DNA of 64,000 nt from Lysobacteraceae bacterium (GCA_023657465.1 JAGTJX010000001.1:648358-712357), one strand, 5' to 3'; positions 20,371-30,332 are shown, counted from the first letter of the stretch. Program-made: numbers and translations. Notes: a model not told the origin generated them from the letters alone.

Positions 20371-20397
20371 AAACCTTCCGCGGGAAGGTTTTATTTT
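20371..20397 (+). terminator. Stem-loop with T-rich tail between the divergently named blocks gldA and nrnA
   Basis: AAACCTTCC-GCG-GGAAGGTTT followed by TATTTT; overlaps the nrnA stop codon. Confidence 0.5.
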
Positions 20398-21431
20398 CCG
20401 AACTTCTCAAATTTCTCAATAACGCCGTGCATTTTTTTGGTCGCGTTTTCGACTACCTTCTGGATGGGGCCAGCAAGAGAGAATCCCGCAGCATATTCGT
20501 GACCACCGCCGCCAAGATCCATCGCAAGCTTGTTCACGACTACGCGACCTTTGGATCTGATCGATCCTCTAATCATGCCTTCGTCCTCTTCGCGAAAAAG
20601 CATGACGACTTCTGCGTCTTTGAGAAGGAGGAGTAAGTTCATGAACGATTGAGTGTCATCTGCAGTGGCTCGGTACTTCTTACGTGTCTCAAGATCGAGC
20701 TCCATCCACGCAAGCTTACCGCCGCCTAGGACTTTTACATTCTGAAGGAGATAGCCTAAGAGTTGCAGATGAGAGACTTCCTTGGATGAATAAATGGATT
20801 GGTAAACTTCTTCTGGATTCACTTCGAGCGCAATCATCTCAGCTGCAATGTTGTGAGCTGCAGGAGTGGTCCTGGCGTACCTGAAGCTATTGGTGTCCGT
20901 CATCACAGATACATAGAGTCCGGTGGCTACATCGTGATTGATCTTCGTGAGATTCAGGTCAGTGAAGAGGTGATGGAGGAGTTCTCCGATACTGCTGTAA
21001 CTGGTATCGCAGACCAGAGAAGCATTCGGTGGATATTGAATCTCTTGTCCCATCGTGAGTGTTTCAGGATGGTGATCTAGGAAAACAATTTTCTTAGCTC
21101 TGTATCTAAGATCATTCCAGAGTTTACCTAAGCGTCTAGGGTCATTGGTATCCACGATGATCCAGAGATCGCAATTGTCCCAGAGCTCAGCTTCGTTTGG
21201 ACCATGGAGGAATTGTCCTTTTTCATCTAAGAATCGGTAGCGTTTAGGGAGTGGATCGGGATTATAGACTTTGCAGGTTTTCTTGGAGCGCTTGAGATAA
21301 TGATAGAGTGCGACTTCTGCTCCCAGACCATCACCATCAGGTAAGAGGTGAGTAGAGATTAATATGCGTTTAGCGCTATCAATGGTTTCTTTGAACTTAG
21401 AAAATTCTTTATTTTGGGATAACTCGCTCAA
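20391..21431 (-). CDS. nrnA: DHH-family phosphoesterase, NrnA-like
   Basis: LISTHLLPDGDGLGAEVAL, VFLDHHPE, GGGGHEYAAGFSL. Confidence 0.88.
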   Translation of the reverse strand: MSELSQNKEFSKFKETIDSAKRILISTHLLPDGDGLGAEVALYHYLKRSKKTCKVYNPDPLPKRYRFLDEKGQFLHGPNEAELWDNCDLWIIVDTNDPRRLGKLWNDLRYRAKKIVFLDHHPETLTMGQEIQYPPNASLVCDTSYSSIGELLHHLFTDLNLTKINHDVATGLYVSVMTDTNSFRYARTTPAAHNIAAEMIALEVNPEEVYQSIYSSKEVSHLQLLGYLLQNVKVLGGGKLAWMELDLETRKKYRATADDTQSFMNLLLLLKDAEVVMLFREEDEGMIRGSIRSKGRVVVNKLAMDLGGGGHEYAAGFSLAGPIQKVVENATKKMHGVIEKFEKFGK

Positions 21432-21463
21432 GACTGGGGCTCCAATCGCCGAAAGATGAATGT

Positions 21464-21787
21464 ATGTCTAGTATGCCTGAAAAGATTGATCCACTCTATA
21501 CGATTTTCGAGAATCAGCTCATTGTCGTCCAAGACGAGAAGATGGATCGTCAGACTTTTGTCTTGAAGGTGGTCCAGGAGTACATCAAGTACTTGAGACT
21601 CAATCACATCGCCATTCCTAGGCATCTCGAGCACCATGTAATCGATGAATTAGCGGAGCAGGTCTCAGGGATGTTAACGAAGAAGATGTACGGCCATCTC
21701 ACGATTGATCAATTCCAGAGTCAAGTCTCTGACAAAGAGAAGGCTCGTGCTAAGCGGAAGTATTCTAGAATTAAGAAAACTGCTTAG
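21464..21787 (+). CDS. Conserved-looking small hypothetical protein
   Basis: 107 aa, divergent from nrnA, no recognisable motif. Confidence 0.5.
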   Translation: MSSMPEKIDPLYTIFENQLIVVQDEKMDRQTFVLKVVQEYIKYLRLNHIAIPRHLEHHVIDELAEQVSGMLTKKMYGHLTIDQFQSQVSDKEKARAKRKYSRIKKTA

Positions 21788-21978
21788 CAGGTTTAAAGCG
21801 TTAATTATAAAGCTTTAGGGTCTTTGTTAAGTGCCTCAACTTGAACGGTATTTAGCTTGCTAGCCATTGGACCTGAATCAGAAAAACCTGTTGATCATGC
21901 AGAAGTACTGAGTAAACCAATAGATGGAATCAGACACTTCGATTTTAAATTCATCATCAACTTTTCCTTCTTGGTCAT

Positions 21979-22887
21979 TTATTCAATAGCTTCTCTGTCG
22001 AGTGTAGGCATTTCTCTTCCATCGCCTCTATATACTTTGTTATGCACGAAGATACCATTCGCTCTGTACGAGTGGTCGTTCTCAACTTCTAAGTTATACA
22101 CTTTGACGTTGCTCAATTTTTTGTGAATCTTGGTGACTTCGATTTCACCTGAATCGGAAAGAATGACATCGCCTACTTTAAGTTGGCCGACATCACCACT
22201 GATCTTATGGTTCTCTTCCATCGATTTCTTAGGACTAATTGATTTCCAGCCATCTTTTGTTTTGATAGGATGACCTTCGGTGATGAAGTGCTTGCCTTCG
22301 TTGATAGCAAAGAGAAACTTGTTATCACTGTGGACAAAAGTCTCTGCGACAGCTTGAGCATTGCCTTCAGCAGACAAAACTTTTTCACCTTTTACGATGT
22401 CTTTGATGGCCTTCTTAGATCCATCAGCCATAGTGATCTCAGTTTCAGCTGTGAAGCAACCACCTCTGCCTCCTCTACTAGATGATGGAGTAGTTGTTGT
22501 AACCCTAGGAGCAACATAGATTGATGTTGTTGGAGTTGATGTGGTGCCGCTAGCAATTGAACAATTAAATCCACTGTAACCTGTGTCACATACACATGCA
22601 GAGAAGGTTCCAAGTTTTCCAGAAACACAGGGGCGAGTTCTAGTTCCTTTAAAGCTACATCCACTTTGATCTGCTGAATTCATTGTGCAGCTATCAAAGC
22701 TATTAACTTCACTGTAGCTATTAACTTCACTTAAACTATTTCTACGAACAATTTCAGCATTTTTCATTTGGTTGAGTTTGTTTACAAACTTGGGATTGTA
22801 GTCGGCGAAGCCACCTACTTGAGCTTGAGCACTTGGGCTTGAGATGAGTGCTAAAGCTGTGGTTAAAACCATTAGAGCTGTCTTCAT
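21979..22887 (-). CDS. Secreted EGF-like plus Hint (intein/BIL-like) domain protein
   Basis: Signal peptide ...SSPSAQAQ; CSFKGTRTRPCVSGKLGTFSACVCDTGYSGFNC; CFTAETEITMADGSKKAIKDI...VYNLEVENDHSYRANGIFVHN. Confidence 0.78.
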   Translation of the reverse strand: MKTALMVLTTALALISSPSAQAQVGGFADYNPKFVNKLNQMKNAEIVRRNSLSEVNSYSEVNSFDSCTMNSADQSGCSFKGTRTRPCVSGKLGTFSACVCDTGYSGFNCSIASGTTSTPTTSIYVAPRVTTTTPSSSRGGRGGCFTAETEITMADGSKKAIKDIVKGEKVLSAEGNAQAVAETFVHSDNKFLFAINEGKHFITEGHPIKTKDGWKSISPKKSMEENHKISGDVGQLKVGDVILSDSGEIEVTKIHKKLSNVKVYNLEVENDHSYRANGIFVHNKVYRGDGREMPTLDREAIE

Positions 22888-22982
22888 AATCAGGTATCCC
22901 CTTATAATCTATTTTCGGTATTTTGACTAAATTAATCAAGTATTTCTTTATAATTTTATGAGAGCTTGAATTTATTGATTTT

Positions 22983-24479
22983 TTATATCATTTTTTTACG
23001 GCGGCTGGAGGGGAGAACGCCTAAGACATCTCTATATTTGGCCACTGTACGGCGTGCAATATCGATATTTTGAGACTTGAGTAGCTCCACGATCTTCTGG
23101 TCTGAAAGCGGGCGCTTGGGGTCTTCCTTAGACACAAGCTGCTTGATCTTCTCTTTGACCGCTTCACTCGCTACAGAGTCCGTTCCATCGCCTGAGTTGA
23201 TGCTCGAATTGAAGAAGTACTTAAGCTCGAAAATCCCAATGGGTGTGTGAACGTACTTGTTGGTAGTCACACGAGACACTGTGGATTCGTGCATGCCGAT
23301 GTCTGAGGCAATGTCCTTCAGAATCATAGGCTTCAGATGCTGAGAGCCCTTCTCGAAGAAGTCGCGCTGTCTGCCCACAATCGCTTCAGTCACCTTGTAG
23401 ATCGTCTTCTGTCTATTGTGTATGGATCTAATGAGCCAAAGAGCAGATCTCAACTTATCTTGTACGTATTCCTTCGTGTCGCCCTTCTGTCCTGAGAGAA
23501 TGTTTTTGTAATAAGGAGAGATCTTAAGCTTAGGAAGCCCGTCTTCATTGAGCACGATGACGTAATCTGCGCCTACCTTATGCACATAAATATCAGGAGT
23601 GATGTACTGAGTGTCTGCTGTAGTGAATGCGCGCGCTGGTTTGGGCTCTAGATCCATGATGACTTTGATCGCATTCATCACTTGAGGAAGGGGAGTGCCG
23701 GTAGCACGAGCGACTGCAGGATAGTTCTTCTTCTCTAGTTCGCCTAAGTGTTTATCAATAATATTTTCTACAATCGGCTGTCTAGGATCTAAGAGCTGTG
23801 CTTGGGTGAGGAGACATTCTCTGAGATCCCGCGATGCTACTCCTACAGGATCAAACCTGTGAATCATCTTCAGAAGCTCTTCAGCGTCTTCTAGCTCCAT
23901 CTTCGCAATCTTTGCAAGATCAGCGATATTAGCAGTGAGATATCCATCATCTGAGAGATTGCCGATGATTTCTTCACCGAGCTTCTTCTCTTCATCGGAG
24001 AGTGTGATCATGGAGAGCTGCCAACCTAAGTGGTCTTCGAGAGTTGTAGTCTTCGTGAGAACGCTATCGTAAGTAGGGAGATCACCTAAAACTTCACGGC
24101 TGACCGGTGATTGATAATTTGAGTTGAATTCTTCTACGTAAGACTCCCAATTAAAATCATCTTTGCCTTGTGTGACTTCTTGGACTGGATCTGCGGGTTT
24201 ACTGAAAGCTTCTTCGTCACGGCGCTGTTCGCTCTCTGGATCAGAAGAAGTGGCTTCTCGGTCAGCTACAGGAATATCTTGTCCGTCGATTTCTTGAGAG
24301 TCACCGCTACCGTCTTCACTTGCTGCTTCTTCGAGTACTGGATTCTCTACGAGCTCTTGGTTGATCATCTCGACCAACTCCATGCGATTGAGTTGTAGAA
24401 GCTTGATGGCTTGCTGCAGTTGAGGAGTCATGACCAGTTGCTGACTCAGTCGTAAACTCTGTTTAAGCTCGAGTGCCAA
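22983..24479 (-). CDS. rpoN: RNA polymerase sigma-54 factor
   Basis: LKQSLRLSQQLVMTPQLQQAIKLLQLNRMEL, HESTVSRVTTNKYVHTPIGIFELKYFF, ARRTVAKYRDVLGVLPSSRRKKM. Confidence 0.96.
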   Translation of the reverse strand: MALELKQSLRLSQQLVMTPQLQQAIKLLQLNRMELVEMINQELVENPVLEEAASEDGSGDSQEIDGQDIPVADREATSSDPESEQRRDEEAFSKPADPVQEVTQGKDDFNWESYVEEFNSNYQSPVSREVLGDLPTYDSVLTKTTTLEDHLGWQLSMITLSDEEKKLGEEIIGNLSDDGYLTANIADLAKIAKMELEDAEELLKMIHRFDPVGVASRDLRECLLTQAQLLDPRQPIVENIIDKHLGELEKKNYPAVARATGTPLPQVMNAIKVIMDLEPKPARAFTTADTQYITPDIYVHKVGADYVIVLNEDGLPKLKISPYYKNILSGQKGDTKEYVQDKLRSALWLIRSIHNRQKTIYKVTEAIVGRQRDFFEKGSQHLKPMILKDIASDIGMHESTVSRVTTNKYVHTPIGIFELKYFFNSSINSGDGTDSVASEAVKEKIKQLVSKEDPKRPLSDQKIVELLKSQNIDIARRTVAKYRDVLGVLPSSRRKKMI

Positions 24480-24497
24480 TTTGAAATCTCCTACCGT

Positions 24498-25244
24498 TTA
24501 GAGTTCGAAATTCTCTCCAAGGTATTTCTCTTTTGCTTCTTTGCTGTTTGCAATTGAAGTGGGGTCACCTTGTACAAAAATTGTACCATCGCTTAGCAAA
24601 TATCCATAATCACAGATTGCCAAAGTATCCCGAACGTTATGGTCGGTGATGAGGACGCCAATTCCTCGACTCTTTAGGCTTTGAATGATTTTTTGAATGT
24701 CTGCTACAGCAATAGGATCGATGCCTGCAAACGGTTCATCGAGAAGTAGGAACTTGGGGTACAGTGCCAATGCTCTGGCGACTTCTACACGTCTGCGCTC
24801 ACCACCAGAAAGGGTGTAGGCGCGTTGTTTTGAAATTGAGTTGATGTTGAACTCGTCGAGTAGTTTCTGAAGTTTCTGCTTACGTACGGACTCAGACATC
24901 TTCTGAAGTTCTAAAACAGCGAGAAGATTTTCTTCTACGGTCATTCGTCTGAAGACTGAAGCTTCTTGCGGGAGGTAAGCGATCCCGTTGTTGGCTCTCT
25001 CAAACATAGGAAGAGCAGTGATGTCTTTCCCATCCAGAGTAACTGATCCTTCATCAGCAGGTACAAGGCCAACGACCATGTAGAAGGAGGTCGTCTTGCC
25101 AGCGCCGTTTGGACCAAGGAGTCCCACGATTTGGCCAGCCTTCACTTCGAAGCTCACACCCTTCACTACTGCCTTGTCCTTATAGGATTTTTTCAGGTGG
25201 GTGGCTTTAAGTACGGAAGGATTATTTTCCTTTGCTGAATGCAT
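24498..25244 (-). CDS. lptB: LPS export ABC transporter ATP-binding protein
   Basis: VKGVSFEVKAGQIVGLLGPNGAGKTTSFYM, IAYLPQEASVFRRMTVEENL, LLDEPFAGIDP. Confidence 0.94.
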   Translation of the reverse strand: MHSAKENNPSVLKATHLKKSYKDKAVVKGVSFEVKAGQIVGLLGPNGAGKTTSFYMVVGLVPADEGSVTLDGKDITALPMFERANNGIAYLPQEASVFRRMTVEENLLAVLELQKMSESVRKQKLQKLLDEFNINSISKQRAYTLSGGERRRVEVARALALYPKFLLLDEPFAGIDPIAVADIQKIIQSLKSRGIGVLITDHNVRDTLAICDYGYLLSDGTIFVQGDPTSIANSKEAKEKYLGENFEL

Positions 25245-26298
25245 TGCTCTCCTCGACTTCGATCAAATCAGTGTCTCTATTGATAATGATTCTATCACCA
25301 GTTACGGTGTTTTTGTCCTGATAAACCTGTGGGAACTGCGTCAAGATGATGAGGTTTTCACGATTATCAAACCTTGCATGTTGTGAGGTCGCAGTTTTCG
25401 TAATCTTGTTCTTCTTCTTTTCTTCAATGTAAACGTCATCCCTGGCGACGAGATAATCTACGACCTCAGGGCGATTGGAGTACGAGAGATCCATTTTGCG
25501 AGATTGAACGTAGAGACCAGTTTGATTGAGCTTCACAAACTTATTCTTCCCAGTGGTTGCATTCATCACGAAGAGTGCGGTCTGTGAGTTGCGATCAATG
25601 TGGCTGAAGTCAGATTCGATTTTTGTATTAGGTGGGTCTTTCCCGATTCTCGTCATGTCGAAGATCACGTCACGCTTGAGATCAATCTCATTCTGAACTT
25701 GATCAAACGTCATGCCGCGAGATTTGAAATCAAGCATGCGGTTTTTCTCAGCATTCTTTCCGTATCCATGAACAAACTCAGAAGTAGGTATTTCAAGTGT
25801 GCGCGTGGCGGTGAGGTACTTAAGGTACTCGCTATCGACTTGGAATCCATCGGCAAGTTTGATTTTTACTTTCCCGAAGAGTTCCACTTCCTTCTCATTG
25901 AAGTGATAGGTTGCTTCGTCGCCTGTGACCCAAGTGGTTAGGCCTGAAGAATCGTAGAGCTCAATGACGACATCCTTAGAGTGAACGAGTTTTTCTTTGT
26001 TATAAACGTTTGCGGATTCAGCTTGGAGCTTCCACTGCTTCACTCCACCTTGGAGAGAGAGGTAGCGGTACTGCTGGGTGTGGTAGTCAGGAACCTTGGA
26101 CTTAGGAATGTTCGGAGCCAAGATTCGATCTCCGGGAAGGAGAGCTTCTAGGACTTCGGTTTCTGAAAGGAGGGTCTCTTGGTCTCTTACTTCGGACTCC
26201 TCCTCGAGTTTAGAAGGGGTGAGGGCGATGATTTGGATGAAAATGACAAAAGCAATCAGAAGTAGAGTCCAGGGTCTGGTTAAAGTGACGGTTTTCAT
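25222..26298 (-). CDS. lptC: LptC-like LPS export periplasmic protein with OstA-like region
   Basis: N-terminal TM, KQWKLQAESANVYNKEKLVHSKDVVIELYD, adjacent to lptB. Confidence 0.75.
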   Translation of the reverse strand: MKTVTLTRPWTLLLIAFVIFIQIIALTPSKLEEESEVRDQETLLSETEVLEALLPGDRILAPNIPKSKVPDYHTQQYRYLSLQGGVKQWKLQAESANVYNKEKLVHSKDVVIELYDSSGLTTWVTGDEATYHFNEKEVELFGKVKIKLADGFQVDSEYLKYLTATRTLEIPTSEFVHGYGKNAEKNRMLDFKSRGMTFDQVQNEIDLKRDVIFDMTRIGKDPPNTKIESDFSHIDRNSQTALFVMNATTGKNKFVKLNQTGLYVQSRKMDLSYSNRPEVVDYLVARDDVYIEEKKKNKITKTATSQHARFDNRENLIILTQFPQVYQDKNTVTGDRIIINRDTDLIEVEESNAFSKGK

Positions 26299-26373
26299 GG
26301 CCTACTCATAGGCTAGTCTAAAATGGGTCTGGAATCGAACCTATAAACACGATATGGAGTACTGCGGCATTTT

Positions 26374-27426
26374 ATGACGATTGACATGATGCAATATGAG
26401 GGTAGGAAGCGAGACCACATCAAGTGGGCTCTGGATCACAGATCCCAGGCTAGCCTGGGTACTGGATTCGATCGTATTCATCTTTCACATGATGCTCTGA
26501 CGGAACAAAACCTAAAAGACATCAAGATTCCTTCAGGGACACTCTATGTATCTGGCATGACTGCTGGTCATGAAGCGGCTCGAGAGATCAATGATCGATT
26601 GGCGCTCGCATGTGTAGAGAATCACTGGGCTATGGGAGTGGGGTCACAGCGCAGAGATCTCGTAGGTGAAGAGATGTCTTCTACCTATGAAAACTGGTTA
26701 CGCTTCCGCGATCAGTTTCCTAAGCTTGAACTCTTCGCCAATATTGGAATTTCACAACTCAAGAACTTAAGTGAAGAACGATTAGAAAAACTCTTATTCG
26801 AAATGAATGCGCAAGCGCTTGTCATTCACACGAATCCTTTGCAAGAATCCATTCAGATAGAAGGAACACCTGATTTCCGTGGTGTCGTAGATCAACTTAG
26901 ACTATGGGTTCAGTGGTCGAAGATTCCAGTAGTGCTGAAGGAAACTGGATCAGGGTTTTCTGATCAATCGCTTGCAAAACTAAGCCACTTAAAACCAAAT
27001 CAGCTTCATGCCATTGATGTGAGTGGAAGGGGTGGAACACATTGGGGAAGAGTCGAAGGACTCAGAGCGGGAGAAGGATCAGTGGCGCATAATATTTCAG
27101 ATACGTTCTCACAATGGGGGGAATCAACCCTAGATTCTGTATTTGCTTTCAACCGTTGGAAGACATCGAGCGCATCGACGACACAACTCTGGGTTTCTGG
27201 TGGAGTGCGTACGGGATTAGATGCAGCGAAGTCACTGGCTCTCGGTGCCGCTCGTGTGGGTTATGCAAAACCCGCAATGGACGCTGCACTTCAAGGTGAA
27301 GATTCACTCAATCAATGGATGCAGCAGATGATTCAGGAATTAAAGATCGCGCTTTTTTGTACCGGATGCGGTAACGTGAATGACTTACAAAATAGAGAAG
27401 GGCTATGGAAAATCGTCAACAATTGA
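26374..27426 (+). CDS. fni: Isopentenyl-diphosphate delta-isomerase, type 2
   Basis: KRDHIKWALD, AMGVGSQRR, ALVIHTNPLQE, VSGRGGTHW, SGGVRTGLDAAKSLALGA. Confidence 0.9.
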   Translation: MTIDMMQYEGRKRDHIKWALDHRSQASLGTGFDRIHLSHDALTEQNLKDIKIPSGTLYVSGMTAGHEAAREINDRLALACVENHWAMGVGSQRRDLVGEEMSSTYENWLRFRDQFPKLELFANIGISQLKNLSEERLEKLLFEMNAQALVIHTNPLQESIQIEGTPDFRGVVDQLRLWVQWSKIPVVLKETGSGFSDQSLAKLSHLKPNQLHAIDVSGRGGTHWGRVEGLRAGEGSVAHNISDTFSQWGESTLDSVFAFNRWKTSSASTTQLWVSGGVRTGLDAAKSLALGAARVGYAKPAMDAALQGEDSLNQWMQQMIQELKIALFCTGCGNVNDLQNREGLWKIVNN

Positions 27427-28691
27427 TGGAAGGCTTTCATCGGATGACTAGAGAGCAGCGTCTCTTCCGATTAGCCCAATTCGCAGATTTGAATTCAGAC
27501 GACATCGCTATCTTAAGCGGCAAGAAGCCCATTCCAGATTCAGTAGCAGAACACCTCATTGAAAACGTCGTAGGATATTTCCCGATGCCGATGGGTATCG
27601 CTTCACACTTCAGGATTGATGGACGTGATGTAGCAATCCCTATGGCCGTCGAGGAAACTTCGATCATCGCGGCGGCGAGTGCGGCAGCGAAGTGGATCCG
27701 TAAAGACGGAAGCATTAAGACTTATGCCAAGGGACGCTTGATCATTGGCCAAATTCAGATTCCAACAGTGAAAAACGTTTCTCGTTCCGTGAAGATCCTC
27801 CATGAGAACAGAGATTTCCTCATGGCTTATGCCAATACATTCATTCCAGGTATCGTAAACCGCGGTGGGGGAGTGAGAGACATCGCGCTTCGTGAGCTCA
27901 AGAGACCCGATGACATCGGTCAATCCATGCTCGTGATTCATATTCTTTGTGATCCCTGTGATGCGATGGGTGCGAATCTCATCAACCAAGTCTGCGAAGC
28001 TCTGAAGCCTAAAATCGAAGAGCTAACAGATGAGACAGTAGGTCTCTGTATTCTCTCTAACTTAGTAGATGGAAAACTCTCAGTCGCTGAAGTCGTGATC
28101 AGAAACATCGATCCGATGTTAGGTCATGGGATCAGTGAGGCGACACTTTTTGCTAAAGCTGATCCTTATAGAGCAGCCACTCACAACAAGGGTGTGCTCA
28201 ATGGTATCGATCCAATCTTGATTGCTACAGGTAATGACTGGAGAGCAGTCGAAGCTGGCATCCATACTTATGCCGCTAGATCTGGACAGACTCAGCCTGT
28301 GACGGATTGGTTTATGGATGGCAAGGATCTCATCGGTCGTATCGAAGTTCCTATGGCAGTGGGCACGGTCGGTGGCGTGACGAAGATTCATCCAGTTGCG
28401 CGCGTGGCGCTTAAGATCTTAGGAGTGAATTCCGCTGAAGAGCTTGGACGTATCTGTGCTGCCGTAGGTCTCGTTCAGAACTTAGGAGCGCTCAAGGCTC
28501 TCTCTACTGTAGGTATTGTGAAGGGTCATATGCAGCTTCACGCTGCCAACCTCGCTATTGCAGCAGGTGCTGAGATCCACGAAGTCGCCCAGATGCGAGT
28601 ACGTTTATCTGAGATCCTGACCACAGAGAAGACTATTTCCCTCTCCCGTGCACGCGAAGTCCTAGCAAATCTTCGCGGTGTGACCCTCTAA
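27405..28691 (+). CDS. mvaA: Hydroxymethylglutaryl-CoA reductase, degradative type
   Basis: ENVVGYFPMPMGIA, AVEETSIIAAAS, DPCDAMGANLINQV, AVGTVGGVTKIHP; ATG overlaps fni end. Confidence 0.93.
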   Translation: MENRQQLMEGFHRMTREQRLFRLAQFADLNSDDIAILSGKKPIPDSVAEHLIENVVGYFPMPMGIASHFRIDGRDVAIPMAVEETSIIAAASAAAKWIRKDGSIKTYAKGRLIIGQIQIPTVKNVSRSVKILHENRDFLMAYANTFIPGIVNRGGGVRDIALRELKRPDDIGQSMLVIHILCDPCDAMGANLINQVCEALKPKIEELTDETVGLCILSNLVDGKLSVAEVVIRNIDPMLGHGISEATLFAKADPYRAATHNKGVLNGIDPILIATGNDWRAVEAGIHTYAARSGQTQPVTDWFMDGKDLIGRIEVPMAVGTVGGVTKIHPVARVALKILGVNSAEELGRICAAVGLVQNLGALKALSTVGIVKGHMQLHAANLAIAAGAEIHEVAQMRVRLSEILTTEKTISLSRAREVLANLRGVTL

Positions 28692-28796
28692 ATCCCTGTT
28701 AAAATCGAATACACAAAAAATATTGAAATTGTCACAAGTGACACAATTGTTTTCATAAAATGCCTCTGTAGACTTGAATGAATAGGGGAATATTTT

Positions 28797-29606
28797 ATGA
28801 AAAACGAACGAATTAGATTTTATAGTTTCTTTGTTTTATCAGTTTTAATGTCTACACATGCATTTGCAGAAATGAGACAAAAAAAGAAAGAATTGAAAGC
28901 CCAATCTCGTGGCGCGAGACTAGAAAAAAGAAATATTAAAAAAGAAGCAAGACTAGAGAAAAAAGTTCAAAGAAATATTGCTATGGGCTGGCAGAAGAAT
29001 GAAGATGAATCTTATTTTAAGTCGAAGCAAAGAAAAAATGGAAATATAAAAGTTAAAACATTTTCAAGAGATGAGAGCGGATTTTTTGTTAAAAATAAAA
29101 AAGTTCAGAATTCAAGTGGTGTCACTATCCGCGAAAAAACAAAAGAGCGAAATAAAGATGGCACCAAGTATGTTGAAAGAAAAAAACAAGTCCTCGATGC
29201 AAACGGTGCTCATGCTGGATATAATAAGAGAAGCAAGTCGAAGGATGCTTTAGGCAATAAAGAAGTTTTGGCTTCAAGAGCAATGAAAGATGCAACTGGT
29301 AGACTTGTTGGTTCCAGAGAAATGAGCAAGTACAAAAACGCTAATGGATTAAAGGATGTTTCTCGAGAAAGAGCAATTAGAGATCGCCAGGGAAATATAA
29401 TTGGTACAAAAATTTCTTCTCAGAGGAAAGAGATCAACGGAATAAAAGTGAGAACAGGAACTTATAATTCAGGTGTTGGTGTCTATTCTAAAGAAGTGGG
29501 CTCGTATAAAAGGAGCAAAGTGAAGGGCGGAACTTGGTCAAAAAGAGACGGAGAAATGAGAAACTCTACATTATTTCGTAGATCAGTAACCAGAAATGAA
29601 AGATGA
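28797..29606 (+). CDS. Basic secreted repeat protein, unknown family
   Basis: Signal peptide ...STHAFA; three contiguous 31-aa repeats beginning KYVERKK/KEVLASR/KDVSRER. Confidence 0.7.
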   Translation: MKNERIRFYSFFVLSVLMSTHAFAEMRQKKKELKAQSRGARLEKRNIKKEARLEKKVQRNIAMGWQKNEDESYFKSKQRKNGNIKVKTFSRDESGFFVKNKKVQNSSGVTIREKTKERNKDGTKYVERKKQVLDANGAHAGYNKRSKSKDALGNKEVLASRAMKDATGRLVGSREMSKYKNANGLKDVSRERAIRDRQGNIIGTKISSQRKEINGIKVRTGTYNSGVGVYSKEVGSYKRSKVKGGTWSKRDGEMRNSTLFRRSVTRNER

Positions 29607-30325
29607 TTTTTCCCTCCAAATCCTTTCTTATTGGTGAGTACCTTGCCCTAGCGGGTGGTCCTTCAATAGTCATTACTCACAAACCTGAATTCACTCAAGC
29701 AAAAGACCCTTATAACGGTGCGGGAGGGTTCGGCTTCTCAACAGCTGAGTTTCTTTTCAAGCACTACACGAATCAATCACTAGACGAGATCTTGAAGCTC
29801 TATCTCGGAAACCCCATGCACGGCGATCGCACTCCCTCAGGATTCGATCTCGTTGCGCAGGTTTATGGCAAACCGTGTGTGATCAGAAAATCAGAGAAGC
29901 TCGAAGTCTCAGAATTCAAAATAGCACAAGCACCTCTCATGCTATTCCAAGCATCGCATCTCCCCAATCGCAAAACCAAAACCTACGAGCATCTGAGACA
30001 AGTCTCAATCGACGAAAAGTGGGCTACTCACGCAAGAGTACTCATCGAGGATTTCATCAAAACATTTGAGAGCAAAGAGTGGCATCAAGCAGGAGCCCTC
30101 ATGAACCAGTTCTCAGAAAGCTTGAGGCTTGAGAACTGGGTCGCTCCTGAAGTTCAGAAAGAACGCCTAGAGTTCTTGAAACTTCCAGGAGTCCTAGGCG
30201 TGAAGGGTGCTGGTGCCATGCAGACCGACGCCATGTGGGTGATGACTGATCCTACTCGCCCTGAGTCCAATGAGACTGTGATGCAGATTGCACTTAAGCT
30301 CCAACTGCGTCCTCTCAGTCTTTAG
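29603..30325 (+). CDS. GHMP kinase-like protein, candidate phosphomevalonate kinase
   Basis: SKSFLIGEYLALAGGPSIV; GVKGAGAMQTDAMWV C-terminal GHMP motif; operon context. Confidence 0.7.
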   Translation: MIFPSKSFLIGEYLALAGGPSIVITHKPEFTQAKDPYNGAGGFGFSTAEFLFKHYTNQSLDEILKLYLGNPMHGDRTPSGFDLVAQVYGKPCVIRKSEKLEVSEFKIAQAPLMLFQASHLPNRKTKTYEHLRQVSIDEKWATHARVLIEDFIKTFESKEWHQAGALMNQFSESLRLENWVAPEVQKERLEFLKLPGVLGVKGAGAMQTDAMWVMTDPTRPESNETVMQIALKLQLRPLSL

Positions 30326-30332
30326 AGTGGAC

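Noticed and set aside
27603-27989. 128-aa antisense ORF inside mvaA
   Set aside because: Shadow ORF opposite conserved HMG-CoA reductase; no recognisable domain.
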